From Gracilaria domingensis (lineage: Eukaryota > Rhodophyta > Florideophyceae > Gracilariales > Gracilariaceae), in NCBI GenBank assembly GCA_022539475.1, contig VCMS01000170.1:145108-209107 (forward strand): 64,000 nucleotides of DNA. The letters run 5' to 3'. Under the pieces are notes generated by a model that saw only the letters and a list, made by a program, of their open reading frames with translations, had not been told where the DNA came from and did not search any database. A program made the position numbers and the translations under genes. Positions 1 to 13,500 of this stretch are shown in pieces. The stretch's first letter is position 1, and each line of letters opens with the position of its first letter.

Positions 1-339
1 TGTGCCACGAGCTCTTATTGGCTCTACGCCACAGATTGGCGACCACGACAATTGTGCGCGTGCCGTGCTCAGCAATCCGTTCGCGAAAGGTCGCCGACCA
101 CTCATTAGGGCTTTCCACGTTGTAACGTGCATCGCGTGGCACGCGCCTGGTTCTGTCAGGCCCCGTGTCACGGAGATTGCACCGGTGCAGTGGCGATGGA
201 ATGCCAGGGCTCCTGGAGCCACTCCACGCACAAAGTGGTTTACACTGTAGAGTGTCGGCTCCACGAAATCGTTCAAAATCCCACAAGGGAATCCCTAATG
301 AGTGGTAATATTCAGCACAACTGGTGCACGTGGATTCTC

Positions 340-3300
340 CTTTCAGGGTTGCAGCGCTATTCCTCCGCGTATAGCGGGTGGTCCGGATCAGCGGAAACCG
401 TTTTCACAGTTCGGCTGTGCTTCTCAGAGCGGATACGCGAGTTCAAGCGGTTAGAGGTCCCAGAGTGGGTAGCTGCTTCTGCGGCGGCGTCGCGCCTCTC
501 GCGGGCACGTTCCGTGATGACGGAGACCGATACGGCGGAGTCCTCACGGTTGGGGTGCGACAAGGCAACTGTGCCACTAGATTCTCCTACGGAAGCGACT
601 GGATTGTCAGTGTGGATCACATTCCCCGTGGTTAAGGAACCGGGCGACACCGGAGCGTCGACGCCATTCGTTGCATCTGCTGCATCCTCCCCCTTTTCAG
701 CTGGCGCCACGGGCTTCATCAGGAGATGGGGTAGGGGGGTCACTCTTGTAAATACTCGTGCAGAGTCGTTGCAATTCGTCTAAGTAGTAGAAAGTTCAGT
801 TCTGTGGTCAGAAGTATTTACTGTATGTAGATCAATTAATCCTCGATCCGGGTGCGGAAGAATCGCCCGGAGCGACGGTAGTGTAGCGGCTGTTGACGGT
901 TCTGCCTCCTGTTGAGGATCCCCTGATTAGGTATTGGTTGAGGTGGGCCCGGTTGCGGTGGGTGGCGTCGAAGCGGGCACAACGCGGTCACGCGAGATTC
1001 CTGCATGACGTCTGTCAATGTCAAGTACAGCAGTATCCGGATTGACGGAAATGACGCGATATGGTCCATTAGCGATGGGAGAAAGCTTGTGTTTCTTTTC
1101 CTTTTCAGGATTATAATACTCCTTCCGAAGGAACACAAAGCTGTTGGGCTCTACCACCACTGGTGTACGGCGAATTCGGCGATCGAAATTACGTTTGTAC
1201 GTAAGCTGTGCATTTTCCATGGCCTTCCGGGCTACCGGTACCATCTTGGTTAGCCAATTTTTCCAGGTGTCCTTGTACATCCGTGGTGACGGGAAAGACG
1301 CTAGCTTTGTTCGTGATTCGATTGCTATCGGTGGCGGTATCCTCGAAAGAACGAGTTCAAACGGCGAAAGCTTCGTTACCCGATGCACCTGGGTGTTATA
1401 CGCGTACGTAATAGCATCGGTGTACAAGTCCCAATCCCTTGGGTGATCCGCAACATAGGATCGTAATGCGTTAAGCATTGTACGATTAAATAGTTCTACC
1501 TGCCCATTACACCGGGGATTATTGGTTGTTGTAAACAAATTCTTGACATCCAAGATACGGCATACGTCCATAAAGAACTTTGACGCAAACTGCGAGCCAT
1601 TGTCTGAAAGCAGATTAACGGGTGGCCCGTAAGTGAAGACCCAATGCGTCACAAATGCTTGTGCTACTGCTGCTGCAGTGATACGCTTCAAAGGAACCGT
1701 TCGTATTAACTTCGAAAATCTGTCCGTGATAATCAGGAGGTACCTGTGACCGCGTGCGGTTCGAATTAATTCGCCCAGAATGTCGATAGCGACGAGCTCC
1801 AAAGGAGCCCGGGCTGGGAACAACGTCATCGACTTCGAGTTTTGTCGAAGTTTGACGTTGTTCTTGGCACATTCCGTGCATGAACGGCGTACTGCGAAGC
1901 AGTCGAATACCATAGCTGGCCAATAAAGGTCTCTTCGGAGAATTAGATATAACTTCCTGCCACCAGGCTGTCCCCCAATCTTTGCATAGTGGTATATATG
2001 GAGAACCCTTCATTGTAGGTAGTGTGGAATCACAATTTGAGGACGTGGCCCAACAATCCTAACAAGGAATCCCTGATCGTTGGTTAGAAAGGGTATCTTG
2101 AATCCCCCGTTGAGTCGGGCCCTTATCTGAGTACAGAAAATATCCTCGTGTTGTTCACGTTTTACCTCTTCAGCGGCAATGGGTTCAAATGAGCCAGGCG
2201 GTGGCTTGGCCGTTTCTGCGGCGAGAATATCGTCACAGACGTCATCCGTAATTTCGGAGTCTTCCTCCCAGTCTTCCACCAAGAAGCATTGTATGTCGTC
2301 GTCGTCGACAGGTTTTGCTTCTCCAGACGTTCCTATGCGGGAAAGCGCATCAGCCTGCATATTCAGGGTGCCCCGTTTGTACCGGACATCAAAATCAAAT
2401 TCCGATAGACGGAGAAGCCAACGCATGAGCCCACCCGACGGCTCGGAGATCTCCATAAGCCAGCGGAGAGCCGAATGATCGGTATGTACCTGAAAATGGG
2501 TTCCCATGAGATAGGGTCTTAAGGTAGACAGCGCCCAAACGATGGCGAGACACTCCTTCTCAGAGACTGAGTAATTACGCTCACGCACGTTCAATGAACG
2601 AGACCAATATCCAACTGGACGTCGCTCGCCTTCCTTCGAGACTTGAAACAATGAACACCCCACTTGGTGGTCACTGGAATCAGTATAAACTTCATATGGA
2701 AGCCCTGGAGTGGGTAATGCCAAAATCGGCAGAGACGTAACAGCGTCGATTAACGACAAAAAGGCGGATGCTTCCGCATCGCCGAATGGTTCCAGTTTAA
2801 CTGGCTGTCTTTTCCTGAGGAGGGAGTTGAGAGGAGCTGCAGTATCAGCGAAATTCCGGACGAACCGACGGTAGACATTACACAAACCGAGAAATGATCG
2901 GAGTTCCGTTTGAGTTGTCGGATGTTTCGCTTCCTTCAGCGACTTCACCCTTACCTCGTCGACCGAGAGTTTCCCTGGGCGGATAATGTGGCCCAGGTAT
3001 TTCACTGAGTCAGTAAAGAATTCGCATTTCTTGAGCTTCAAGGTAACACCTGCGTCACGCAGAACCTGCATCACTTCCCTCACATGGGACATATGTTCAT
3101 CCATACTGTTGGAAAATACGACAATGTCGTCCAAGTGCACAAAACAAGTCTTCCACTTGAATCTGGCCAACAGAATGTCAGTCGCGCGCTGAACCATAGC
3201 GGGAGCATTCGTTAGCCCGAAGGGCATCCGTTTGAGACTGTACAGTCCTTGGTGACATACAAACGCGGTCTTGTCGCGATCTTCCTTTCGCATTGGAACC

Positions 3301-4912
3301 TGCCAGTAACCCCAATTGGCATCAAGGGCGGTAAATACTCTGGCGCTTCCCAGCGAGTCGATGTACTCATCCATCCGTGGAATCGGACACACGTCTTAGA
3401 CGGTAACGGCGTTGAGTGGCCTGTAATCGATTCAAAAACGCCACGATCCATCCGACTTCGGAACAAGTACAGCGGGCGATGCCCATGATGACTGAGCTGG
3501 CTCAATTACCTCGGCACGTAGCATCTTCTCGACTTGAGACTTTTCTTCTTCCCGCGCTTTCGGGCCTGCCCGATACGGGTGTTGCGCGATTGGGCGAGTA
3601 TCGGCGAGCAGATCGATACGGTGCTCCGTAATTCCAATTTTTCTGAGGGAACCGTCCCACATGGGAGTAAATTCTCTGAGCATGTCTCGCAACTTCTCGC
3701 GATGAGACGCTGGGACATGGTCCAGATTCAACTTCTCTAATTCCTCAACAGGATTCGTCTGTTCTGTGCCGGGGGGTAGCGCTGATTTAACCGGAGTGAA
3801 CGGTCGTTCTTGGCCCAAACTAACTAGATTCACCTCTTCAGTAGCGACTGCTTCCGGTACGGCGCAGTTTCCGTTTCTTGAGGAATCCGACAAAACGGAG
3901 TTTCCCGTACGCACCTCCACCTCCTTGGCTTCGGGCACACCAAGAACCTCGGACGTTGGGATTCTCGTCTGCACGAGCGCCTTCGGATGCGGCAGGACCG
4001 AACCCCGTACCTGGTGTTTGACTAGCCACTGAGTGGTTTTGCCAAAGTTGGAAACCAGTACCTGGAAAGGTTGATCGGGCTCGATAGAAACAACACCATT
4101 AGCTAAAGCGAGCTGTCGCTGATAGTATAACGATGAAGACGGTTGAACTTGTCGAATTCAATGTTGTTTGGAGACGCACTGCACCCACACCTGGGATTCC
4201 GGCGGGATTGAAACGGATTTCGCTATGCGAAGCTTTGTTGATTTCTGATCCACGTTTGGAACCTCCTGAGCCACAGGTAATGGAACGCGCTTCCGGATTG
4301 CGCGCCTCAATGGCTTCCGAACAATCGGAATGGTTGTACCGTCCTTCATTTCCAAGGTTTTCGCCCTTGGGCGTATCGCTTCGACAAAGCGGTCGCAAAA
4401 ATCACAACCGAGTATAACCGGTGCAGCGAGTGAATCGCAGAGAACAAATTCAAGTTTCACCACGTACGTGCCAAGTCTCACTGTGAGAGTTAAGTAACCA
4501 ACCGTGCGCAACGGGTTGTTGTTCGCGTCAGCGATATCCAAGCCTGGACCATAGCGAACGAATTCCCGAGGTGTCGGGGGCACTAACGAAGAGGGAATGA
4601 GATTAGGCCCAGCGCCCGTGTCTAAAACAGAGAGTTGACGAACCATAAACTGGTGTGATAAGCCGAGGTCAGCGTAAACCTTATAATTCCTCTTGGCCAT
4701 CACATGGACTCTATCCGGGTTACGGAAATTTCGGAACCGTACCCACGGACGACGGAGAACCGTTAAAAGCTCTGAGACCACGTCGGATTGAGCCATCCTC
4801 CTCGTAAGGATCCTCCTCTCAAGGAAAGTGACCTGGGAGCGAAGCGGCGGCGCCTCGGGCGTCTCCAACTTCGGCTCAGAAGACGCCCCTTCCGCGGGGG
4901 GAACTCCCAAGT
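340..4912 (-). pseudogene. pol: Element A pol (protease, RT, RNase H, integrase, linker), broken
   Basis: From right to left the region shows an aspartic protease (LDTGAGPNLI, about 4.6 kb), reverse transcriptase (palm motif LDDIVVF, about 3.1 kb), RNase H (YTDSSD, about 2.7 kb), the integrase with its zinc-binding CTEC pair and DDE core (IDILG, LSDNGSQF, GQVELFNR, about 1.4-1.9 kb), and then a proline- and threonine-rich linker (about 340-930). This order (protease, RT, RNase H, integrase) is diagnostic for Ty3/Gypsy. The region is broken in several places. The chromodomain expected at the end lies beyond the window. Confidence 0.9.
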
Positions 4913-7009
4913 TTAGTTTTTCTGGGCGGGGTTGGTTGGCGACGGCAAACTATGCTCAAAGTGGGAAACAGAATTCCCGGGTTCGGGGTTCGTCACAGTT
5001 ACCTGTTCAGCCTGGTTCCGACGTTGCTCAGTTCGAACGTTCTGTCCTGTAACAGGATTGCCAAACTTGGCCGTTTGATTTTCATAATTCTTACTCGGAA
5101 CACGAGCACGGCGAGCTGGTGACAAGGACTCATACCACCCGATAATGTTCGGTAACTCCCGAGCGGGCAACATGCACACAGGTGCAATATGATAGGGTCG
5201 GTAACAAATATGACAGATGGTCGTCAGCGACTTATCGAAAGATCGATTACCATCTGGCGGTCGTTGCGGTTGCGCATTCACCCATCCTGGGCGTGAGAAA
5301 CGGCTGCCGTTGGTCCTGTGCGCGAGTGGAGCTGCTTGTACACGTGTTCCTCCCATGTAGAGTGCGGGGTCACCTTCCGAGATCGGAGTCGACGACGACG
5401 GAATATCAGAAGACCTGTACGAATCGGGAGCACTTCCAACGAAATGGACGTTATCTATATCCGGGTTCACGGAGTTTCCACGTTCCAAGGAAAGAGATAG
5501 AGATGACTCGTTGACGTGCAACGCTCTTGAGCGACGGGGTTTCGGCGGGCGCCGAGCACGGAGGACTTCGCCTTCAGCCTGGGCGTACTGGACCAATTCC
5601 AGATACGTAATGCTACGTTTCTCTTCGCGATATCGCGCCACCAAGACCTTGATAGAAGGGTCCAAGCCATCCACGAACATCGTGCATCTCTCCTGGGCGG
5701 AGTCAACATTTCCACAGCGATGAAACGCTTTGTTCAACTGAGTTGAGTAAACCGTTTCGGTCTCTTCAGTCTTCTGCTTAGTATCTCGCAGAGCGAGCGT
5801 CGCGTTGTGAATCGCGCTTCCTGTTGCATAGGACCTGAGGAGGTATTGGACCGCTTCCGGCCAACAACTGACACCTCCCTCAGATGCACGGGACGACCCT
5901 CGGACCGAGTTAAACTGATCTTCAGCCATCCCAGACAGAAAATAGGGTAAAGCGAGAAACGGTTGCGCCTCGTTCATACCGAGAATGTCGGCTTCCTGCA
6001 CAAAGCGGGCCAGGAAGTCCAATACCAGAATCGGATCTTCGCCATCGAATTTCTTTGTAAAGACGATATTAAGTCTTCTGATGTGATCCTTCACCCTACC
6101 GGTGCTTCGCGAGGTGCGACGTGACGATGAATCATCCAATCGGTAATAACGATACGATAACAGCTTCCTGTAGAGGAGATTCGTTGGTTCCAACTCCTTG
6201 AGTCCAAGATGACGTCTACCTTTCTCGCCAGAGCGAATCAATCCTTGAGTGGCATATGTCGCCTTCGACTTCGTTCCGCGAGATCGACTCCCATACCGTT
6301 CACGGTCTTCCTCATTGTCCGGAGAACTGGATGAAGTAGATTTCGCAGAGCGAACGATAGAATTGGAACTAGACGAATCCGAGTCGTAACGGAGTTCCTT
6401 TTTGGATCGTCAATTTCCGTGATACGAACACTGGCGTGCCGAGCGCTTAGAAGCTTCTTCCTTAGCATTATTCGCATCAGATGCGTTATCCATCCGGATG
6501 ATCTCTTCGAGAGTAGACAACCGAGTGGTTAGGCGATCGATTTCAGCTCGATGCTCTTGAATAGAGGAATGGTAAGCTTGAACAAAAGCGGCTGGTGCAC
6601 CCAGACTTTCCAAAATGGAATTCACGTCTTGACATAAGACACGAATGTCATTGGTCGGATCTCCAATTTCAGCTTGGTCAAGCTTCCGTCTGAGATACTG
6701 CAGATCCTCGAACAACGAGTTTTGCGCGAGCTGACTGACACGCAGCTGAGCCTCGAGGTACGAGTATCCAGGGGTTTCAACCACATCGTCTGGTCTTTCC
6801 GTGGCCGGAGTACTCATAACGGGCGGAGCTCTTGCTGTAGAAGCGGCCATCGGACCCGACGTGATTGACGAAGCTCTCCGGGGTTCCGAGATCTGTTCGT
6901 TGTCAGGTGAACTTGTGGGTAAGGAAGCGCGAGAACGCGGAGGCCTAGGCGGAGGCACCTCAGCATCCCTGGGCAAACCGTTCCGAGAGTTCGGCGCAGT
7001 TGGCACCAT
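4913..7009 (-). pseudogene. gag: Element A gag, broken
   Basis: Gag is the structural protein that forms the virus-like particle and binds the element RNA. The start is placed at 7009 because the protein sequence there (MVPTAPN) matches the gag start of element B (MAPPAPN). A proline-, serine- and arginine-rich head is followed by a coiled-coil-like segment, a serine-rich linker, the capsid-like core (4.9-6.2 kb) and one CCHC zinc knuckle (CHICYRPYHIAPVC) near 5.2 kb. A slippery-like GAAAAAC (4916-4922) abuts the gag stop, and pol follows in the -1 frame, the arrangement used by many retroelements for Gag-Pol read-through. The reading frame is broken. Confidence 0.85.
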
Positions 7010-7260
7010 ACCGGACCACGGTCTACCGAACAATGGTAAGGTCAAATGCACAACCAGAGTGCAGTAACTCTGTACAGAGACGGAAAAACCACCTGACACA
7101 GGTAACCAGTAATCTGCAAGAGAGGAAGAGTAAAACAACGGTCCGAAGACGGAAATAAGCCTGAGAGCAACAGCTGTGTAGGCCAGTAGTGCCTGAGTGA
7201 TCCCGTGGGATAAAATCAGCCGGTACCGTACGCGGTGACCCTCCTGAGGGAGTTGTACAC

Positions 7261-8244
7261 TGTAGAGCAAAACATGCTCGCCCGATACACGGGGATTGTT
7301 TTCATAAACCCCTGGTAAGGATGGTTCCGGGTACTGGGAAGGTATGAATATTGGCCTACTGATGGGATACCTTTTGGCCGCATTGAGGTATGGAACCATG
7401 AGGGGTCGGCCATGACGTGGCGCGGATGAGTATTGGTCGCGTGTACGCGTGTGGTTCTTTTGACCCTTTCACAGGTGAATTTGGTTCGATAGTCGAATAG
7501 TTTACTTGCCGCTGCCGCGGGTTGCACACCTTCCATGTGTGTGGACCTGCACAAGCGTGCACTTTATTTATTTAATTTAGTTTAACTAAGTAATCGGTTA
7601 CGATATAAGGAGGTGACCTCGCGGCCACTTCCGCCCCTCAGTAAAGGGTAACCGAGTTCGGCTCTGAACTGTTTCGCCATCGCGAAGTGTACAACTCCCT
7701 CCGGAGAAACACCGCGTACGGTACGACTCAGCTTCATCCCTCGGGATCATTCAGGCAATACTGACCATTGTGGCCGTGCCTTCGGGCTGTTTTATTCTGT
7801 GTCTTCGGACTGTTCATGTTTCTTATTTGTGCAGTTGTACTGCTTTCACCACAATTGGTAGCGTTTCCGTCTCTGTATAGAGTTGTGCCGCGTGGGCTTA
7901 ATACACATCGACGTCTCCCGGCGCCGGGTCTGTTGCCGCTTTCCGCACGTCCCGCCGCGGGATTCCTCCCTTTTCCTCCTCTATTTCCCTTCTTTCTCCC
8001 CTTTTGCGTAGGGCTTACACCGCTCTACGGTACTCTTCCTCCTTGACCATTCCGTCACTTTTCGCCGGATTCCTGGATCAGGCCCGTTCACCCCCTCAAC
8101 CTCCGTAGGTATATCCCGTACCACGGGCGGTCTTACACCCGCACTATCCGTGTTCGGAGGGCTCACAACTGAGTTCACCTCGTCTAGAGGGAAAGGACTC
8201 GAACGCCTTGAGAGACGATCCCATCGCTGGGATTTTGCTCCACA
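7261..8244 (+). repeat. Element B 5' LTR (984 bp)
   Basis: It starts TGTAGAGC and ends CTCCACA, the TG...CA ends typical of LTRs. It aligns without length change to 18353-19336. The left edge directly follows the target duplication TACAC. The sequence after the right edge shares the core CTCCCGAC-TAGAA with the equivalent position in element D, so it probably contains the primer binding site. Confidence 0.93.
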
Positions 8245-8270
8245 AGTAAACTCCCGACCTAGAACGGGTT
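8245..8270 (+). other. Probable primer binding site region of element B
   Basis: The bases after the 5' LTR share CTCCCGAC, one varying base and TAGAA with the position just after the LTR of element D. Conservation directly inside the LTR of two diverged elements suggests a tRNA primer site; I could not assign the tRNA. Confidence 0.4.
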
Positions 8271-8461
8271 GGATTCTTTCTTTCGTTCTCGTTCTTGTCG
8301 AGGAGTCTCACGATTAGTGATCAATTGGTTTTTGGGAAGCTACTGTGGAACAGTGGACTCTCTAGAGTGTTTTATTTGTTGTTCGTTACTTACTCTTTGG
8401 AGTATCGAGACCTCTCGTTGTTAATTTGATCTTACCGCTGTTCGGTACACCGTGGCTCGGT

Positions 8462-10558
8462 ATGGCGCCACCTGCGCCGAACCCTCGAAACGGTGTGGCC
8501 AGAGATGCTGGTGTGCCTCCGCCTAGGCCTCCGCGTTCTCGCGCCTCCGTACCCCCAAGGTCGCCTGACAATGAACAGGTCCCGGAACCCCGGAGAGCTT
8601 CGTCAGTCACGTAGGGTCCGATGGCCGCTTCTACGGCAAGAGCTCCGCCAGTTACGGGTACTCCGGCCACGGAGAGACCAGACGATGTGGTTGAAACCCC
8701 TGGATACTCGTACCTCGAGGCTCAACTGCGTGTCAGTCAGCTCGCGCAAAACTCGTTGTTCGAGGATCTGCAGTATCTCAGACGGAAGCTTGACCAAGCT
8801 GAAATCGGAGATCCGACCAATGACATTCGTGTCTTACGTCAAGACGTGAATTCCATTTTGGAAAGTCTGGGTGCACCAGCCGCTTTTGTTCAAGCTTACC
8901 ATTCCTCTATTCAGGAGCATCGAACTGAAATCGATCGCCTAACCACTCGGTTGTCTACTCCTGAAGAGATCATCCGGATGGATAACGCATCTGATGCGAA
9001 GGATGCTAAGGAAGAAGCCTCTAGGCGCTCGGCACGCCATACTCCGCATCACGGAAATCGACGATCCAAAAAGGAACTCCGTTACGACTCGGATTCGTCT
9101 AGTTCCAATTCTAGCGTTCGCTCTGCGAAATCTACTTCATCCAGTTCTTCGGACAGTGAGGAAGACCGAGAACGGTATGGGAGTCGTTCCCGCGGAACGA
9201 AGTCGAAGGCGACATATGCCACTCAAGGAGTGATTCGCTCTGGCGAGAAAGGTAGACGTCATCTTGGACTCAAGGAGTTGGAACCAACGAATCTCCTCTA
9301 CAGGAAGCTGTTATCGTATCGTTATTACCGATTGGATGATTCATCGTCACGTCGCACCTCGCGAAGCACCGGTAAGGTGAAGGATCACATCAGAAGACTT
9401 AATATCGTCTTTACAAAGAAATTCGATGGCGAAGATCCGATTCTGGTATTGGACTTCCTGGCCCGCTTTGTGCAGGAAGCCGACATTCTCGGTATGAACG
9501 AGGCGCAACCGTTTCTCGCTTTACCCTATTTTCTGTCTGGGATGGCTGAAGATCAGTTTAACTCGGTCCGAGGGTCGTCCCGTGCATCTGAGGGAGGTGT
9601 CAGTTGTTGGCCGGAAGCGGTCCAATACCTCCTCAGGTCCTATGCAACAGGAAGCGCGATTCACAACGCGACGCTCGCTCTGCGAGATACTAAGCAGAAG
9701 ACTGAAGAGACCGAAACGGTTTACTCAACTCAGTTGAACAAAGCGTTTCATCGCTGTGGAAATGTTGACTCCGCCCAGGAGAGATGCACGATGTTCGTGG
9801 ATGGCTTGGACCCTTCTATCAAGGTCTTGGTGGCGCGATATCGCGAAGAGAAACGTAGCATTACGTATCTGGAATTGGTCCAGTACGCCCAGGCTGAAGG
9901 CGAAGTCCTCCGTGCTCGGCGCCCGCCGAAACCCCGTCGCTCAAGAGCGTTGCACGTCAACGAGTCATCTCTATCTCTTTCCTTGGAACGTGGAAACTCC
10001 GTGAACCCGGATATAGATAACGTCCATTTCGTTGGAAGTGCTCCCGATTCGTACAGGTCTTCTGATATTCCGTCGTCGTCGACTCCGATCTCGGAAGGTG
10101 ACCCCGCACTCTACATGGGAGGAACACGTGTACAAGCAGCTCCACTCGCGCACAGGACCAACGGCAGCCGTTTCTCACGCCCAGGATGGGTGAATGCGCA
10201 ACCGCAACGACCGCCAGATGGTAATCGATCTTTCGATAAGTCGCTGACGACCATCTGTCATATTTGTTACCGACCCTATCATATTGCACCTGTGTGCATG
10301 TTGCCCGCTCGGGAGTTACCGAACATTATCGGGTGGTATGAGTCCTTGTCACCAGCTGGCCGTGCTCGTGTTCCGAGTAAGAATTATGAAGATCAAACGG
10401 CCAAGTTTGGCAATCCTGTTACAGGACAGAACGTTCGAACTGAGCAACGTCGGAACCAGGCTGAACAGGTAACTGTGACGAACCCCGAACCCGGGAATTC
10501 TGTTTCCCACTTTGAGCATAGTTTGCCGTCGCCAACCAACCCCGCCCAGAAAAACTAA
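8462..10558 (+). pseudogene. gag: Element B gag, broken
   Basis: Gag forms the particle shell. The region starts MAPPAPN, passes through a proline- and arginine-rich head, a coiled-coil-like segment rich in leucine and glutamine, a serine-rich stretch (about 9.1 kb) and the capsid-like core, and ends with one zinc knuckle of C-x2-C-x4-H-x4-C form (CHICYRPYHIAPVC, about 10.26-10.30 kb) and a short polar tail. The final codons lie in GAAAAAC followed at once by the stop (10549-10558), a slippery-type site shared with element A. The reading frame is broken near its start. Confidence 0.88.
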
Positions 10559-13500
10559 ACTTGGGAGTTCCCCCCGCGGAAGGGCGTCTTCTGAGCCGAA
10601 GTTGGAGACGCCCGAGGCGCCGCCGCTTCGCTCCCAGGTCACTTTCCTTGAGAGGAGGATCCTTACGAGGAGGATGGCTCAATCCGACGTGGTCTCAGAG
10701 CTTTTAACGGTTCTCCGTCGTCCGTGGGTACGGTTCCGAAATTTCCGTAACCCGGATAGAGTCCTTGTGATGGCCAAGAGGAATTATAAGGTTTACGCCG
10801 ACCTCGGCTTATCACACCAGTTTATGGCTCGTCAACTGTCCGTGTTGGACACGGGCGCTGCGCCAAATCTTATTCACTCTTCGTTAGTGCCCCCGGCACT
10901 TCGGGAATTCGTTCGCTATGGTCCAGGCTTGGATATCGCTGACGCGAACAATAACCCGTTGCGCACGGTTGGTTACTTAACTCTCACAGTGAGACTTGGC
11001 ACCTACGGGGTGAAACTTGAATTTGTTCTCTTCGATTCACTCGCTGCACCGGTTATACTCGGTTGTGATTTTTGCGACCGCTTTGTCGAAGCGATACGCC
11101 CAAGGGCGAAAACCGTGGAAATGGAAGACGGTACAACCATTCCGATCGTTCGGAAGCCGTTGAGGCGCGCAATCCGGAAGCGCGTTCCATTACCTGTAGC
11201 TCAGGAGGTTCCAAACGTGGATCAGAAATCAACAAAGCTTCGCATAGCGAAATCCGTTTCAATCCCGCCGGAATCCCAGGTGTGGGTGCAGTGCGTCTCC
11301 AGACAACGTGGAATGCGACTAGTTCAACCGTCTTCATCGTTATACTATCAGCGACAGCTCGCTTTAGGTAATGGTGTTGTTTCTATCGAGCCCGATCAAC
11401 CTTTCAAGGTACTGGTTGCCAACTTTGGCAAAACCACTCAGTGGCTAGTCAAACACCAGGTACTGGGGTCGGTCCTACCGCATCCGAAGGCGCTCGTACA
11501 GACGAGAATCCCAACGTCTGAGGTTCTCGGTGTGCCCGAAGCCAAGGAGGTGGAGGTGCGTACGGGGAACTCCGTTTTGTCGGATTCCTCAAGAAACGGA
11601 AACTCCGCCGTACCGGAAGCAGTCGCTACTGAAGAGGTGAATCTAGTTAGTTTGGGTCAAGAACGACCGTTCACTCCGGTTAAATCAGCGCTACCCCCCG
11701 GCACAGAACAGACCAATCCTGTTGAGGAATTAGAGAAGTTGAATCTGGACCATGTCCCAGCGTCTCATCGCGAGAAGTTGCGAGACATGCTCAGAGAATT
11801 TACTCCCATGTGGGACGGTTCCCTCAGAAAAATTGGAATTACGGAGCACCGTATCGATCTGCTCGCCGATACTCGCCCAATCGCGCAACACCCGTATCGG
11901 GCAGGCCCGAAAGCGCGGGAAGAAGAAAAGTCTCAAGTCGAGAAGATGCTACGTGCCGAGGTAATTGAGCCAGCTCAGTCATCATGGGCATCGCCCGCTG
12001 TACTTGTTCCGAAGTCGGATGGATCGTGGCGTTTTTGAATCGATTACAGGCCACTCAACGCCGTTACCGTCTAAGACGTGTGTCCGATTCCACGGATGGA
12101 TGAGTACATCGACTCGCTGGGAAGCGCCAGAGTATTTACCGCCCTTGATGCCAATTGGGGTTACTGGCAGGTTCCAATGCGAAAGGAAGATCGCGACAAG
12201 ACCGCGTTTGTATGTCACCAAGGACTGTACAGTCTCAAACGGATGCCCTTCGGGCTAACGAATGCTCCCGCTATGGTTCAGCGCGCGACTGACATTCTGT
12301 TGGCCAGATTCAAGTGGAAGACTTGTTTTGTGTACTTGAACGACATCGTCGTATTTTCCAACAGTATGGATGAACATATGTCCCATATGAAGGAAGTGAT
12401 GCAAGTTCTGCGTGACACAGGTGTTACCTTGAAGCTCAAGAAATGCGAATTCTTTACCGACTCGGTGAAATACCTGGGCCACATTATTCGCCCAGGGAAA
12501 CTCCCGGTCGACGAGGTAAGGGTGAAGTCGCTGAAGGAAGCGAAACATCCGACAACTCAAACGGAACTCCGATCATTTCTCGGTTTGTGTAATGTCTACC
12601 GTCGGTTCGTCCCGAATTTCGCTGTTACTGCAGCTCCTCTCAATTCTCTCTTCAGGAAAGGACAGCCAGTTAAACTGGAACCATTTGGCGACGCGGAAGC
12701 GTCCGCCTTTTCGGCGCTTGTCGCCGCCGTAACGTCTCCGCCAGTCTTGGCATTACCCACTCCTGGGCTTCCTTGTGAAGTGGATACTGATGCAAGTGAA
12801 TAACAAGTTGGTTGTGCGCTTTTCCTGGTTTCGGAAGATGGCGTACGACGCCCAGTGGGATACTGGTCCCGTTCCCTGAATGTGCATGAACGCAACTACT
12901 TGGTTTCCGAGAAAGAATGTCTTGCCGTTGTATGGGCACTCTCAACTCTGAGACCGTACCTCATGGGAACTCATTTTCAGGTGCGCACCGATCATTCGGC
13001 ACTCCGTTGGCTTACGGAGATATCTGAGCCATCAGGCCGCCTTATGAGATGGCGCCTCCGCTTGTCGGAATTTGATTTCGAAGTCCGTTACAAACGGGGA
13101 ACCCTGAACTTGTAGGCAGATGCGCTCTCCCGCTTGGGAACTTCTGGTGAAGCAGAACCTGTCGATGACGACGACATCCCCTGCTTTTTGGCTGAAGAAT
13201 TCGAAGAAGAACCAGACTTTCTGGACGACGTCTGCGACGACATACTCGCCACCGGACCGGTTACACCGTTACCCGGTTCATTTGAACCCATTACCGCTGA
13301 AGAGGTAATACTTGAACAACACGGGGATCCTTTCTGTACTCAGATAAAGGCCCGACTCAACGGGGGATTCAAGATACCCTTTCTAATCAACGATCAGGGA
13401 TTCCTTGTTAGGATTGTTGGGCCACGCGCTCAAATTGTGGTTCCACACTCCCTACAATGGAGGGTTCTCCATATATCCCACTATGCAAAGATTGGGGGAC

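Larger units (their letters stand above)
1..7260 (-). mobile_element. Element A: chromodomain-type Ty3/Gypsy retrotransposon, 5' part, broken
   Basis: This is a Gypsy element read on the minus strand, with gag to the right and integrase to the left; it runs off the left edge. Its internal sequence matches element B in inverted orientation almost throughout, so both belong to one family. The left end of the window corresponds to the stretch between the Pol linker and the chromodomain of B, so A's chromodomain, any antisense gene and its 3' LTR lie outside the window. A's 5' LTR is interrupted after 7260 by element B and resumes at 19337. The copy is broken in several places. It must be older than B, which is inserted in it. 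Confidence 0.93.

Noticed and set aside
6410-7399. Open frame across the left edge of element B
   Set aside because: It crosses from gag of element A into the LTR of element B by chance; the part beyond 7260 belongs to B.
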